28,025 nt of DNA from Flavobacterium sp. (GCF_030146175.1 NZ_JASLCE010000017.1:1-28025); one strand, 5' to 3'; positions 18,064-25,653 are shown, numbered from the stretch's first letter. Notes: generated by a model from the letters alone, not told the origin. Translations and numbers: made by a program.

Positions 18064-18091
18064 AGAAAAAATCCCATCAAAAACGGGATTT
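18064..18091 (-). terminator. Terminator-like hairpin in the greA leader
   Basis: On the minus strand AAATCCC (18091-18085) pairs with GGGATTT (18075-18069) around a nine-base loop, followed by a T-rich stretch. It lies between the predicted greA promoter and the ATG, so it could attenuate greA or release a tiny leader RNA. No gene lies upstream on this strand that would need a terminator. The stem is only seven base pairs. Confidence 0.5.
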
Positions 18092-18098
18092 ATGTCTA

Positions 18099-18106
18099 CA
18101 AAGATA
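18099..18106 (-). promoter_or_regulatory. -7 promoter element of greA
   Basis: On the minus strand TATCTTTG matches TAnnTTTG, 56 bases before the greA ATG and directly upstream of the leader hairpin. No -33 TTTG at the right distance is visible. Confidence 0.5.
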
Positions 18107-18169
18107 TATTTTTTTATTTATTTCGTTTTTAATTATGCTCTTTATAGCACAAGTCAAAGTTAATTAAAT

Positions 18170-18177
18170 TAAATTTG
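18170..18177 (+). promoter_or_regulatory. -7 promoter element of the Rieske-like lipoprotein gene
   Basis: TAAATTTG matches the consensus, 27 bases before the ATG at 18205, and is divergent from the greA promoter. Confidence 0.5.
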
Positions 18178-18204
18178 TTTTTCAATTGTTTTACTAGATT
18201 TTAT

Positions 18205-18627
18205 ATGAAAAAATACCTCTTTTTATTGTTTTTAGCGGCTTTTATCGGAAGCTGTAGCAAAGACAGTGTTGTAAACAATAATAACCCTTACCTACCTAAC
18301 TATCCGGTTTCTTTAACGATCAACTTAAACCTTCCGGCTTATAGTTCCTTAAAGTTTATCAACGGTTATGCGTATGTATCGGGGCCTGGAGCCGGAGTAC
18401 GCGGCATTATTCTTTTTAAAGGAGCCACCGGGATTGTAGCTTTCGACCGTGCCTGTCCGAATCAGGGATTAAGCGATTGTTCCACTATGGATGTAGATGG
18501 TATTGATGCGGTTTGTCCCTGCGACAATAAAAGATATAGTTTATACACCGGAATTGGCGGTGGCCAATATCCGATGAAACAATATCGTACAGAACAAGTC
18601 GGCGATATCGTTCGGGTTTACAATTAA
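18205..18627 (+). CDS. Rieske-like lipoprotein lacking the histidine ligands
   Basis: A 140-residue lipoprotein: the signal peptide MKKYLFLLFLAAFIGSC ends in a lipobox with C17 as the lipidated residue, so it is membrane-anchored. The rest has the small beta-sandwich layout of Rieske domains (GIILFKGATGIVAFDRACPN followed later by VCPCDNKRYSLYTG and a repeated YPMKQYRTE-type strand). The Rieske ligand motif CxH...CxxH is altered: C84-P-N86 and C104-P-C106-D107, so both His are replaced, while four cysteines (84, 92, 104, 106) remain. It may bind a different centre, form disulfides or bind none. The frame extends upstream to a TTG at 18175, but 18205 gives the signal peptide. Confidence 0.72.
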   Translation: MKKYLFLLFLAAFIGSCSKDSVVNNNNPYLPNYPVSLTINLNLPAYSSLKFINGYAYVSGPGAGVRGIILFKGATGIVAFDRACPNQGLSDCSTMDVDGIDAVCPCDNKRYSLYTGIGGGQYPMKQYRTEQVGDIVRVYN

Positions 18628-18629
18628 TA

Positions 18630-18657
18630 AAAAAGGCTGTCCAAAGACAGCCTTTTT
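18630..18657. terminator. Bidirectional intrinsic terminator
   Basis: AAAAGGCTGTC (18631-18641) pairs with GACAGCCTTTT (18646-18656) around CAAA, with T runs in both directions. It serves the lipoprotein gene on the plus strand and the TonB receptor gene on the minus strand. Confidence 0.88.
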
Positions 18658-18672
18658 TATACTTTTATAATC

Positions 18673-18705
18673 ACACCTGACAGGTTTTAGAAACCTGTCA
18701 GGTGT
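18673..18705. repeat. 33-base palindromic element, copy 3
   Basis: The same 15-base arms as copies 1 and 2, with loop TAG. It lies ten bases before the 3' end of the TonB receptor gene, between two convergent genes, next to a separate bidirectional terminator. A nine-T run follows on the plus strand. Confidence 0.93.
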
Positions 18706-18714
18706 TTTTTTTTA

Positions 18715-20919
18715 TTAGAACTTCAGTGTTAAACCACCCATAAAATTGATTCGCGCCTGCGGATAATAACCAACTCCTTCGATTGTCGTAACCTGATTTG
18801 GATTGGACCAATCGTCATCGTAGGTATAGAAAAACCCGTTTGACTGGTATTTGGTATTAAATATATTATTTACCAATCCGGTAATCACAATTGATTTAAA
18901 AATCTTCTTCGGTTTGATTTCATAAATGATATTAAAATCAGAAACCGCATAGGATTTTAAGATTGATTTTTCCGAATCGACATTCCCCATATACTGATTT
19001 CCAACAAACTTAGACAACAAGGTTAGCTGTAGGTTTTTTAACGGCAACCAGGTAATCGCATTTCCAGCTATAAAATCGGGTGAAAAAGCAATGTTTGTTT
19101 TCCCGAAATTGTGCAATTCGCCATCTTTATTCGCTACAAAATCGACAATCTTGTTTTGGCTGATGGTTGCATTCTGACGCAATACCCATTTCTCCGAAAT
19201 AAAAATACTGGCATCCAATTCCAATCCAACACGGTAACTGTTGTCTACATTAACCCGTTTCGATTCTCCAACATCATTCAATGCACCTGTTAGCACCAAC
19301 TGATCCTTATACTTCATATAGTAGGCATTTACATTTAGCTTCGCCACTCGCGATGCATAGCGCCATCCCAATTCATAATCGTCCATTTTTTCCGGTTTCG
19401 GAACGTTCCCTTCATAATCGTTACGATTGGGTTCCCGACTGGCTTTGGCATATGAAAAATAGAAACTGTTTTTAGGATTCAGCACATAATTCAATCCTCC
19501 TTTTGGATTAAAAAAGCGGAACGTATCGTCCACCAATCCGGTTTTAACCGCATTCGCTTTGTAATTTACATTTCGATATTGTAAATCACCATACAAACTT
19601 AAGGCCGATGTAATATCGTAGGTGGCCTTAGCAAATACGTTGACATCGGTTTTAATCCCTTTGTCATCGTAAAAAAGCTGACCGTAATCGTAGGCTGCTT
19701 TTTCCTTTACCCATAACAATTTTCCAAAGTGACCGCCTTCAAATTTATTAGCACCACCGCCGATAACCATATCCAGTTTGTCATTTTTATAATTGGATGA
19801 AAATGTAAAACCGTAGAAATCGTTGTCCAGCCATTTTTGGTTGATCAGATCCGATCTGGAAATTGTTGTTCCGTTATCGACAAACGGCGTTAATCCAAAC
19901 TCCGAGAACTTCCCACTTCGTTTATAGCTTTCATAATAACCTTTTCCTTTGGTATAATGCGCCGCCAGATTCGTCGACCAGTTATCGTTCCATTTTTCAT
20001 TCCAGTGTAATTGGTAATGATCCTGATTAAAATTATCGGTTTGATTATCGTAGAACTTCACCTGACCGTTATCATCAAAATACAAACCGGAAATATTAAA
20101 CCTCGGATTGTTATCCAACATATTTTCGTCCAAGCCTAAATCTTTCAGTTCCATCCCATCCAAACCGTTCCAAGACTGGTATGTTTTTTCCGAACCTCCA
20201 AAAACCAATGCTTTGATCAAGGTTGTTTTCCCCACATAGGTACCCTGAAGGAAATACGATTTCAGATCGGAAGACGCCCGGTCGATATAACCATCGGAAT
20301 TGATTTTCGACAAACGTCCTGCCAATTCGAATTTGTTATTCAACAATCCCGAGCTAAATTTTACGGTATGTTTCCGGGTATTAAAACTTCCAAAGGAATT
20401 TGAGATTTCACCATTTCCTTTTTCCGAATAACCATCGGTTAGCATATTTAAACTGGCACCAAAAGCTCCGGCACCATTGGTTGATGTTCCGGCACCGCGT
20501 TGCAACTGCAAACTTTCGACCGATGAGGCAAAATCGGGCATGTTCACCCAGAAAGTTCCCTGAGATTCCGAGTCGTTATACGGAATTCCGTTAATGGTTA
20601 CATTCACACGGGTCGCATCGCTACCCCTCACCCGGATTCCGGTATAGCCTACGCCATTCCCGGCATCGGTTGTGGTTACCACCGACGGCAGGTAATTCAT
20701 CAGGACAGGTATATCCTGACCAAGGTTTCGTTCGGATATTTGTTTTTTTCCGACATTACTAAACGTAACCGGCGTTTTGTCGGCAGCACGAACCGCCGAT
20801 ACCAATACTTCGTCCAGTTGTTTTGTTTTTGTAGAATCGGTTACGGTTTTTTCCTGTGCGAAAAGCACGACCGGCTGAAGACATAGTAACGCCACAACGG
20901 ATTGTAATACTGTTTTCAT
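18715..20919 (-). CDS. TPP-riboswitch-controlled TonB-dependent receptor, probable thiamine uptake
   Basis: An outer-membrane beta-barrel receptor of 734 residues. The signal peptide is MKTVLQSVVALLCLQPVVLFAQ. A TonB-box-like segment and plug follow (QLDEVLVSAVRAADKTPVTF; NYLPSVVTTTDAGNGVGYTG; IRVRGSDATRVNVTINGIPY; QLQRGAGTSTNGAGAFGASL), then the barrel, which ends in the usual aromatic Phe (FMGGLTLKF). The frame extends 21 residues further upstream (ATG at 20982), but the Met at 20919 directly begins the signal peptide. A TPP riboswitch lies about 95 bases upstream, so thiamine or a thiamine precursor is the likely substrate; this is inference from regulation. The start codon sits at the base of a hairpin. 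Confidence 0.92.
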   Translation of the reverse strand: MKTVLQSVVALLCLQPVVLFAQEKTVTDSTKTKQLDEVLVSAVRAADKTPVTFSNVGKKQISERNLGQDIPVLMNYLPSVVTTTDAGNGVGYTGIRVRGSDATRVNVTINGIPYNDSESQGTFWVNMPDFASSVESLQLQRGAGTSTNGAGAFGASLNMLTDGYSEKGNGEISNSFGSFNTRKHTVKFSSGLLNNKFELAGRLSKINSDGYIDRASSDLKSYFLQGTYVGKTTLIKALVFGGSEKTYQSWNGLDGMELKDLGLDENMLDNNPRFNISGLYFDDNGQVKFYDNQTDNFNQDHYQLHWNEKWNDNWSTNLAAHYTKGKGYYESYKRSGKFSEFGLTPFVDNGTTISRSDLINQKWLDNDFYGFTFSSNYKNDKLDMVIGGGANKFEGGHFGKLLWVKEKAAYDYGQLFYDDKGIKTDVNVFAKATYDITSALSLYGDLQYRNVNYKANAVKTGLVDDTFRFFNPKGGLNYVLNPKNSFYFSYAKASREPNRNDYEGNVPKPEKMDDYELGWRYASRVAKLNVNAYYMKYKDQLVLTGALNDVGESKRVNVDNSYRVGLELDASIFISEKWVLRQNATISQNKIVDFVANKDGELHNFGKTNIAFSPDFIAGNAITWLPLKNLQLTLLSKFVGNQYMGNVDSEKSILKSYAVSDFNIIYEIKPKKIFKSIVITGLVNNIFNTKYQSNGFFYTYDDDWSNPNQVTTIEGVGYYPQARINFMGGLTLKF

Positions 20920-20937
20920 TCGTAAAATGTTACGAAT
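20918..20937 (-). promoter_or_regulatory. Perfect hairpin at the TonB receptor start codon
   Basis: On the minus strand ATTCGTAA, CATT, TTACGAAT form an eight-base perfect stem whose last two bases are the AT of the ATG. It is a plausible translation-blocking element for the upstream TPP riboswitch, like the arrangement before thiS. Confidence 0.55.
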
Positions 20938-21012
20938 AAAAGGGGTAATTATTCTTTGATTAATAAAAAATGATGTTTCCACGACACACGAATACCCTAC
21001 GGCATCTGTGAT

Positions 21013-21112
21013 GTCTTATTCCCTAAACAGCATTACCTGTTCCAGGTTCATTGGGTATGATCTCAGCTCGATTGTCCGGTTTTGAATCCGGATATAAGCA
21101 CCCCTTTGAGAC
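21013..21112 (-). ncRNA. TPP riboswitch aptamer upstream of the TonB receptor
   Basis: On the minus strand the aptamer elements run in order: GTCT (P1), AAAGGGGTGC, a variable P3 extension with TCCGG/CCGGA pairing, GCTGAGATCATACCC, AATGAACCTGGAACAGGTAA, TTTAGGGAATAAGAC closing P1. TPP should repress the receptor gene when thiamine is plentiful. No intrinsic terminator follows the aptamer. Confidence 0.94.
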
Positions 21113-21116
21113 AGGA

Positions 21117-21149
21117 CAAAATTATAAAAAGAAATCGCATAAAATCAAA
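21117..21149 (-). promoter_or_regulatory. Promoter of the TPP-riboswitch-TonB transcript
   Basis: On the minus strand TAATTTTG (21124-21117) matches the -7 consensus and a TTTG at 21149-21146 can act as the -33 element, with a 21-base spacer. The -7 ends four bases before the aptamer, as at the thi operon. Confidence 0.62.
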
Positions 21150-21211
21150 TCCGAATAGAAAAAACACAAAAAAGAGCGTTTTTTCCCTATTGCGATTACA
21201 CAATTCCTAAT

Positions 21212-21616
21212 TTATTCCATTCCGGGTTTCCGGCGCGATTCTTTTTTCTGTGCCTGAAATCGTTTGTTTTGAATCCGTTTTTTTACCGCCGCATGCGGAA
21301 TACGAGTTGCTTTTCGTTCTTTTTCGACCTGCAAAGCCTGTTGAATCAGCGATAGAAAACGCATTGTCACGATTTCTTTATTTTTAAGCTGGCTTCGACT
21401 TTCCCCGCAACTAAGCAGCAAAACACCTTCTTTCGTTAGTCGGTTTTCAAGTTTCGCCATCAGGAGTGTTTTTTCATCATCGGTAAACGCTCCGGAACCC
21501 GCGACATCAAAAACCAGTTGTATTTTGGTCGCTACTTTATTTACATGCTGACCACCCGCACCACTACTTCTTACCGCCTTATAGCGCAATTCGGCAAATA
21601 GTATTTCTTTTTGCAT
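21212..21616 (-). CDS. arfB: ArfB-type peptidyl-tRNA hydrolase (ribosome rescue)
   Basis: A 134-residue protein with the class I release-factor domain only: FAELRYKAVRSSGAGGQHVN with GGQ at 21-23, then KVATKIQLVFDV. The tail is basic (KERKATRIPHAAVKKRIQNK followed by RFQAQKKESRRK). In the ArfB/YaeJ/ICT1 family the tail enters the empty mRNA channel of stalled ribosomes and the GGQ loop releases the peptide. The ATG follows the stop of the upstream kinase-DUF4301 gene by one base, so it belongs to that operon. It ends about 100 bases before the riboswitch on the same strand, without a clear terminator. Confidence 0.92.
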   Translation of the reverse strand: MQKEILFAELRYKAVRSSGAGGQHVNKVATKIQLVFDVAGSGAFTDDEKTLLMAKLENRLTKEGVLLLSCGESRSQLKNKEIVTMRFLSLIQQALQVEKERKATRIPHAAVKKRIQNKRFQAQKKESRRKPGME

Positions 21617-21617
21617 A

Positions 21618-23705
21618 TTATCGTGGCTGATGCGCCGGTTTTAATAAGTCGTTTACGGTTTTCACCGGATTAAAGGTCAGAAGCGGCACTTCGGCAAAAA
21701 CCGTAATCCAGTTGGCCATCGCACCATTCCATAAGCCCGGTAATTCATAAGCCTTAATATCTTTACAGCCTTTGGTTTTATTGACAATAAATCCGGTATT
21801 ATGATCAACATAATTTTCCAGATTGAATTTTTCTCCTTTATAATCTTTTACACCACAAACCAAATCCACCGGATTAAAATGCGTCGATTCGCTTAGGATT
21901 AATGCCTGCTTTTTATTTTGAAGATCTATTTGTGACGATTCCACAATTTGCAACGAATGCATGCCTTCTTCACCCGTCACCCAAAACGGTCCGCCGCCCG
22001 GTTCTCCTTCATTTTTCACCATACCACACACCCGTATCGGTCGGTTTAAAAGCTGAAACAACTGACTCTTTTGGTTTTCGAATGTATATTTTGAAAAATT
22101 ACGCGGTAAGACAACATTTAGTTCACCGGTAGCAAAATCAATTATTTTTTGAACAATCGCCGGATCGGTTGTTGTTTCCAACACCTTCAGACTTTCGAAA
22201 ATTTGTTCCTGTAGTCGTATCAGCAATCCACCTAATAATTTTTTATACCGAACTATCCCTTCAAAATGATTAAAACAAACATTATCGATATTTTTCACGA
22301 AAACAATATCGCTGGTCAGTCGGTTTAGATTCTGAATCAACGCCCCATGTCCGCCCGGTCGGAAGAAAAGCGAACCGTCTTCCAGTCGGAACGGTTCATT
22401 ATCAAGGCCAACCGCTAATGTATCCGTGGCTTTATCCTGAAAAGAATAGTCAACATCGACTGCATTTTCATTCGTCAAAACCACTTCTGAAAAACCTTCC
22501 AAATGTTCTTCCGAAACTGTAAAATGAATATGATGCTTACCCTCTACATTGGTGTATGCCTGTGCTTCTTTGAGATGCTTATATATGGGTGTTGTGATCG
22601 CTTCTTTTTCCTGATGGAATGGCAATACCCCTTTCGGTTTATTCAGAAAATCGAATTTTGCCGGTGACAACATCGTTTCGATAAAACGGTAATATTTTTC
22701 ATCCTGAGAAAAATCATCAAAACCTTCGTATTCCGATTTTGTTTCCTGGAGCACATCGGCATAAAACGGAAACTTTTCTATTCCAACCAAAAACACCGAC
22801 AATTCCAATGCTTTCTTTCTATTTACATAGGCATTGATTGTTTCGTCGTGTAATTTAAACTCATTCAGAAAATCGACGAGAAATTTAAACATTCTGCTGG
22901 CAGCACCCGAAGCCGGAACCAGTTTTTCAATCGAAAACCGATCCTGACGCGCTTCGAAATAATCGATCAATTCCTGTTCCTGATCTTCATCAAAGAGTCG
23001 GATTCCGTCGCCTACCGTTGCGATTTTATGAAGGTTGATTTTCGCAATTCCTTCGTTAAAGAACTTCAATTGCCTTTCGATAGCATCGATATTGGTTCCC
23101 CGATGCCACATTTGTAGAAAATCGGCCGATGTAAAACCCAGGCTTTTGGCTTTAAGTAACATTTCCACCGCTTTTACCGCCGTTTCAAAACGCTGTTCTT
23201 TATTCCCCGAAAGGATAATATAGGGTTTATTATTTTCAATTAAGGCATTTTCAAAAAGCTGAAAGGTTTCTTCCCGCTTTTCCGGACGATCCCTTAGGTC
23301 GTCTTTTTCCCAAGGCACATCGACATCCGTCAGGAAAAACAAATCGTAGTTATGTTCACGCGCGGCATCGTCCAGTAATTCATTACAAAATCCATAATAG
23401 ATTTCCGAAAACACTTTGGTCACCATCAGATTGGTATCACAAAACAGCAACTTACTGGCAATCTGAACAGCTTCATTTTCGAGTTTCATCTGACCAACGG
23501 CAATCGGAAGCATATCGCTTTCATCACAAATTGCCTGTTGTTCTTCCCACTTTTGCTGTAGATAATTTCGTGCATATTCGGGTATCCAGATGGTTTTAAA
23601 ATGTTCTGCCAACTGTCTGGACAATGTCGTTTTCCCTGTGCTTTCAGGGCCGTACATGGTTACTTTTATAACTTTTGAGTATCGTTGTTTAAGATCTTTC
23701 TCCAT
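21618..23705 (-). CDS. NadR-like kinase fused to a DUF4301 domain
   Basis: A 695-residue two-domain protein. Residues 1-185 are a P-loop NTPase like the ribosylnicotinamide-kinase domain of NadR: Walker A GPESTGKTT at 19-27, IPEYARNYLQ, and the lid-like segment WEKDDLRDRPEKREE. From about residue 191 (FTSADFLQMWHRGTNIDAIE) to the end is a DUF4301 domain of about 500 residues, with VPASGAASRMFKFLVDFLNE, LFFRPGGHGALIQNLN and CGMVKNEGEPGGGPFWVTGE. The SGAASRM and GGHGAL stretches resemble nucleotide-sugar pyrophosphorylase loops, but activity is unknown. The gene overlaps pnuC by 40 bases, consistent with the kinase trapping a nucleoside imported by PnuC. As I recall, the two domains are separate genes in many relatives; that needs checking. 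Confidence 0.82.
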   Translation of the reverse strand: MEKDLKQRYSKVIKVTMYGPESTGKTTLSRQLAEHFKTIWIPEYARNYLQQKWEEQQAICDESDMLPIAVGQMKLENEAVQIASKLLFCDTNLMVTKVFSEIYYGFCNELLDDAAREHNYDLFFLTDVDVPWEKDDLRDRPEKREETFQLFENALIENNKPYIILSGNKEQRFETAVKAVEMLLKAKSLGFTSADFLQMWHRGTNIDAIERQLKFFNEGIAKINLHKIATVGDGIRLFDEDQEQELIDYFEARQDRFSIEKLVPASGAASRMFKFLVDFLNEFKLHDETINAYVNRKKALELSVFLVGIEKFPFYADVLQETKSEYEGFDDFSQDEKYYRFIETMLSPAKFDFLNKPKGVLPFHQEKEAITTPIYKHLKEAQAYTNVEGKHHIHFTVSEEHLEGFSEVVLTNENAVDVDYSFQDKATDTLAVGLDNEPFRLEDGSLFFRPGGHGALIQNLNRLTSDIVFVKNIDNVCFNHFEGIVRYKKLLGGLLIRLQEQIFESLKVLETTTDPAIVQKIIDFATGELNVVLPRNFSKYTFENQKSQLFQLLNRPIRVCGMVKNEGEPGGGPFWVTGEEGMHSLQIVESSQIDLQNKKQALILSESTHFNPVDLVCGVKDYKGEKFNLENYVDHNTGFIVNKTKGCKDIKAYELPGLWNGAMANWITVFAEVPLLTFNPVKTVNDLLKPAHQPR

Positions 23706-24289
23706 TCTAAATAGGCCGATATTGCCAATAGTGTAAATATTAAATACTGTAACGACAACATTCCCAACCCTCTATATGCATAAAGCGGTACCGCGATAAT
23801 GTCGCCGATTATCCAAAGCGTCCAGTTTTCGATTTTTTTATTGGCCATATACCACATACCGGTAAAAAACAGCCCCGACGCCAATATGTCAACATAATTT
23901 TCGTGTTTGATTTCGTAATCAAACAAATTATAGATTGCGAAAATTATAATAATTGTTATTAAAAACAAGAATATACCGATAATTTTTTCGGTCAATGTTG
24001 TCCTGGATATGGACAAAGAATCAACATTTGTTCTTTTTCGGGCCCAATTGTACCAGCCGTAAATACTCATTATCGAAAAGTACAGATTGATCAACATATC
24101 ACCGAGATAGCCCGCCTGAAAAAGCAGGTAAACCGTAATGGTCGTCGCTATAAGTCCGGTTGGATAGACCCAAATATTTTCTTTTTTAGCATACCATACA
24201 CTGGCAATACCAAAAACAAAGGCTATAAACTCCAGTACGATCTGTAGCGTTGATGCATTTTTATAGGCATCTAAAAAGAAATCCACCAT
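23666..24289 (-). CDS. pnuC: PnuC-family vitamin transporter
   Basis: A 207-residue inner-membrane protein with about seven hydrophobic segments and PnuC hallmarks: SVWYAKKENIWVYPTGLIAT, INLYFSIMSIYGWYNWARK and ENWTLWIIGDIIAVPLYAYR. Members import nicotinamide riboside (PnuC), thiamine (PnuT) or riboflavin (PnuX). The overlapping NadR-like kinase gene favours nicotinamide riboside, trapped by phosphorylation. The TPP-regulated receptor about 2.7 kb downstream raises thiamine as the alternative, but this gene is upstream of that riboswitch and not on its transcript. It starts three bases after the GGGPS-like gene, so it is part of the operon. Confidence 0.88.
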   Translation of the reverse strand: MVDFFLDAYKNASTLQIVLEFIAFVFGIASVWYAKKENIWVYPTGLIATTITVYLLFQAGYLGDMLINLYFSIMSIYGWYNWARKRTNVDSLSISRTTLTEKIIGIFLFLITIIIIFAIYNLFDYEIKHENYVDILASGLFFTGMWYMANKKIENWTLWIIGDIIAVPLYAYRGLGMLSLQYLIFTLLAISAYLEWRKILNNDTQKL

Positions 24290-24292
24290 ACC

Positions 24293-25021
24293 TTATAAAT
24301 CTGAAAAAAAGTCGGCGTTTTTTTCGAAAGCCGTTCCAATCACCACCATGGTTGCGCCAGCCTGATAGACCTGTTCCATATGTGCTTTCGACCGAATTCC
24401 GCCGCCAACAATAAGCGGAATAGCAATATTTTCTGCGACCTTACGTACTGTCTCCAACGGAACAGGCAATTGCGCACCGCTACCCGCTTCGAGATACATC
24501 ATTTTATGACCGATCATTTCTCCCGCAAGAGCTGTTGCGACAGCAATTTCCGGTTTGTCATTTGGTACCGGCATCGTTCCGCTAATATAGGAAACCGTTG
24601 TTTGCTTTCCACTTTCAATGAGTATATAGCCGGTTGAGATTACTTCCAGTTGGGATTGTTTTAATAACGGAGCCGCCTGAACATGTTGTCCGATGAGATA
24701 TTCCGGGTTTCTTCCGGAAATAAGCGACAAAAACAACATTCCGTCGGCATGATTGGTAATATGGGCCGCATTTCCCGGGAAAAGCAAAATCGGTAGCGTC
24801 AGTTTTGCCTTTAATGCTGCAATAATGGCATCCTGCTGATCATTAAACAACAAACTTCCGCCAATAAAAATATGTGTTGCGCCCGATAGTGCCATTTTAT
24901 CAATCAGGACATCCAGCTGTTCGCAATCCACTTTATCCGGATCGAGCAAAATAGCCAGTAGTCGTTTTCCCTGTTGTTGTGCCGTTATAATTTGTTTGTA
25001 AATTTCCCCCATCATCTGCAT
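24293..25021 (-). CDS. Geranylgeranylglyceryl/heptaprenylglyceryl phosphate synthase family protein
   Basis: A 242-residue TIM-barrel prenyltransferase of the GGGPS/PcrB family. Signatures are RLLAILLDPDK near residue 20, THIFIGGSLL, LPILLFPGNAAHI, MMYLEAGSGAQLPV and the phosphate-binding IPLIVGGGIRSKAHMEQVYQ with AGATMVVIGTAFE. The family transfers a polyprenyl chain to glycerol 1-phosphate; Bacteroidota carry such homologues, whose product is not clear to me. The ATG at 25021 overlaps the phosphopantetheinyl transferase gene by ten bases; Met3 and Met4 are alternative starts. Cytoplasmic, possibly membrane-associated. Confidence 0.88.
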   Translation of the reverse strand: MQMMGEIYKQIITAQQQGKRLLAILLDPDKVDCEQLDVLIDKMALSGATHIFIGGSLLFNDQQDAIIAALKAKLTLPILLFPGNAAHITNHADGMLFLSLISGRNPEYLIGQHVQAAPLLKQSQLEVISTGYILIESGKQTTVSYISGTMPVPNDKPEIAVATALAGEMIGHKMMYLEAGSGAQLPVPLETVRKVAENIAIPLIVGGGIRSKAHMEQVYQAGATMVVIGTAFEKNADFFSDL

Positions 25022-25653
25022 GTATTTTGTTCGAGGGCATAAACCAATGTAAAGTCTTCGATTTCTTCAAAATAAAATTCGAAATCTTTTCGAAAATTAT
25101 CTTTGGTAACGGTTGCCGTTCCTTTTTTATCGTCCATTACAAACGAATGAACGGTCATATTGTCTTTAAAACTCAGGCTTCGGGAATTGCACATTTTATA
25201 TTTTGCTTCTTTCGCGCCCCAAATCACGGTTAACTTCCGGATATAATCGGGTTCGGATTTATCGAGAAAAGCAAATTCCGGATCGATAAATTTATCAGCA
25301 ATTTTACTGATCTTCTCCCGTCGCAGCTCCATGTCGATTCCGACATTATTTTTTCCAACAATAATCGCTGAAAATTCATAGGAATGCGTAATTGAAATAT
25401 TCTTACCATCGCTTAAATGTGGTTTTCCAAAAGCGTCGTAATACAAATCCAAATCGGTATAACCGAGCTCCGCGAACAGATTTCGTACACTTAGAAATCC
25501 TCTTTGATGTTGTTCGGATTTCATTCCGTTTACGCGTACACGGCTCGAGTCCTTTAACGGTTTATCGCGGAATAGTTCGTCCAGTGATTCTGTGATTTTC
25601 CAAACCAGAACCCGGGTATCAGGATCTATTTTTATTGTTTTATAAAGCGGCAT
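25012..25653 (-). CDS. 4'-phosphopantetheinyl transferase superfamily protein
   Basis: A 213-residue Sfp-like enzyme that loads the phosphopantetheine arm of coenzyme A onto carrier proteins. The two family motifs are present: GIDMEL at 105-110 (magnesium-binding Asp and Glu) and WGAKEAKYK at 145-153, with ISITHS at 86-91 in the CoA-binding region. It is first in the minus-strand cluster and overlaps the GGGPS-like gene by ten bases. No polyketide or peptide synthase is nearby, so it may serve fatty acid synthesis or a distant pathway. It diverges from ahcY across a 163-base gap. Confidence 0.9.
   Translation of the reverse strand: MPLYKTIKIDPDTRVLVWKITESLDELFRDKPLKDSSRVRVNGMKSEQHQRGFLSVRNLFAELGYTDLDLYYDAFGKPHLSDGKNISITHSYEFSAIIVGKNNVGIDMELRREKISKIADKFIDPEFAFLDKSEPDYIRKLTVIWGAKEAKYKMCNSRSLSFKDNMTVHSFVMDDKKGTATVTKDNFRKDFEFYFEEIEDFTLVYALEQNTCR

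Noticed and set aside
20920..20982. Upstream ATG giving the TonB receptor 21 extra residues
   Set aside because: It would bury the signal peptide that begins at Met in 20919 and would place the start inside the riboswitch leader.
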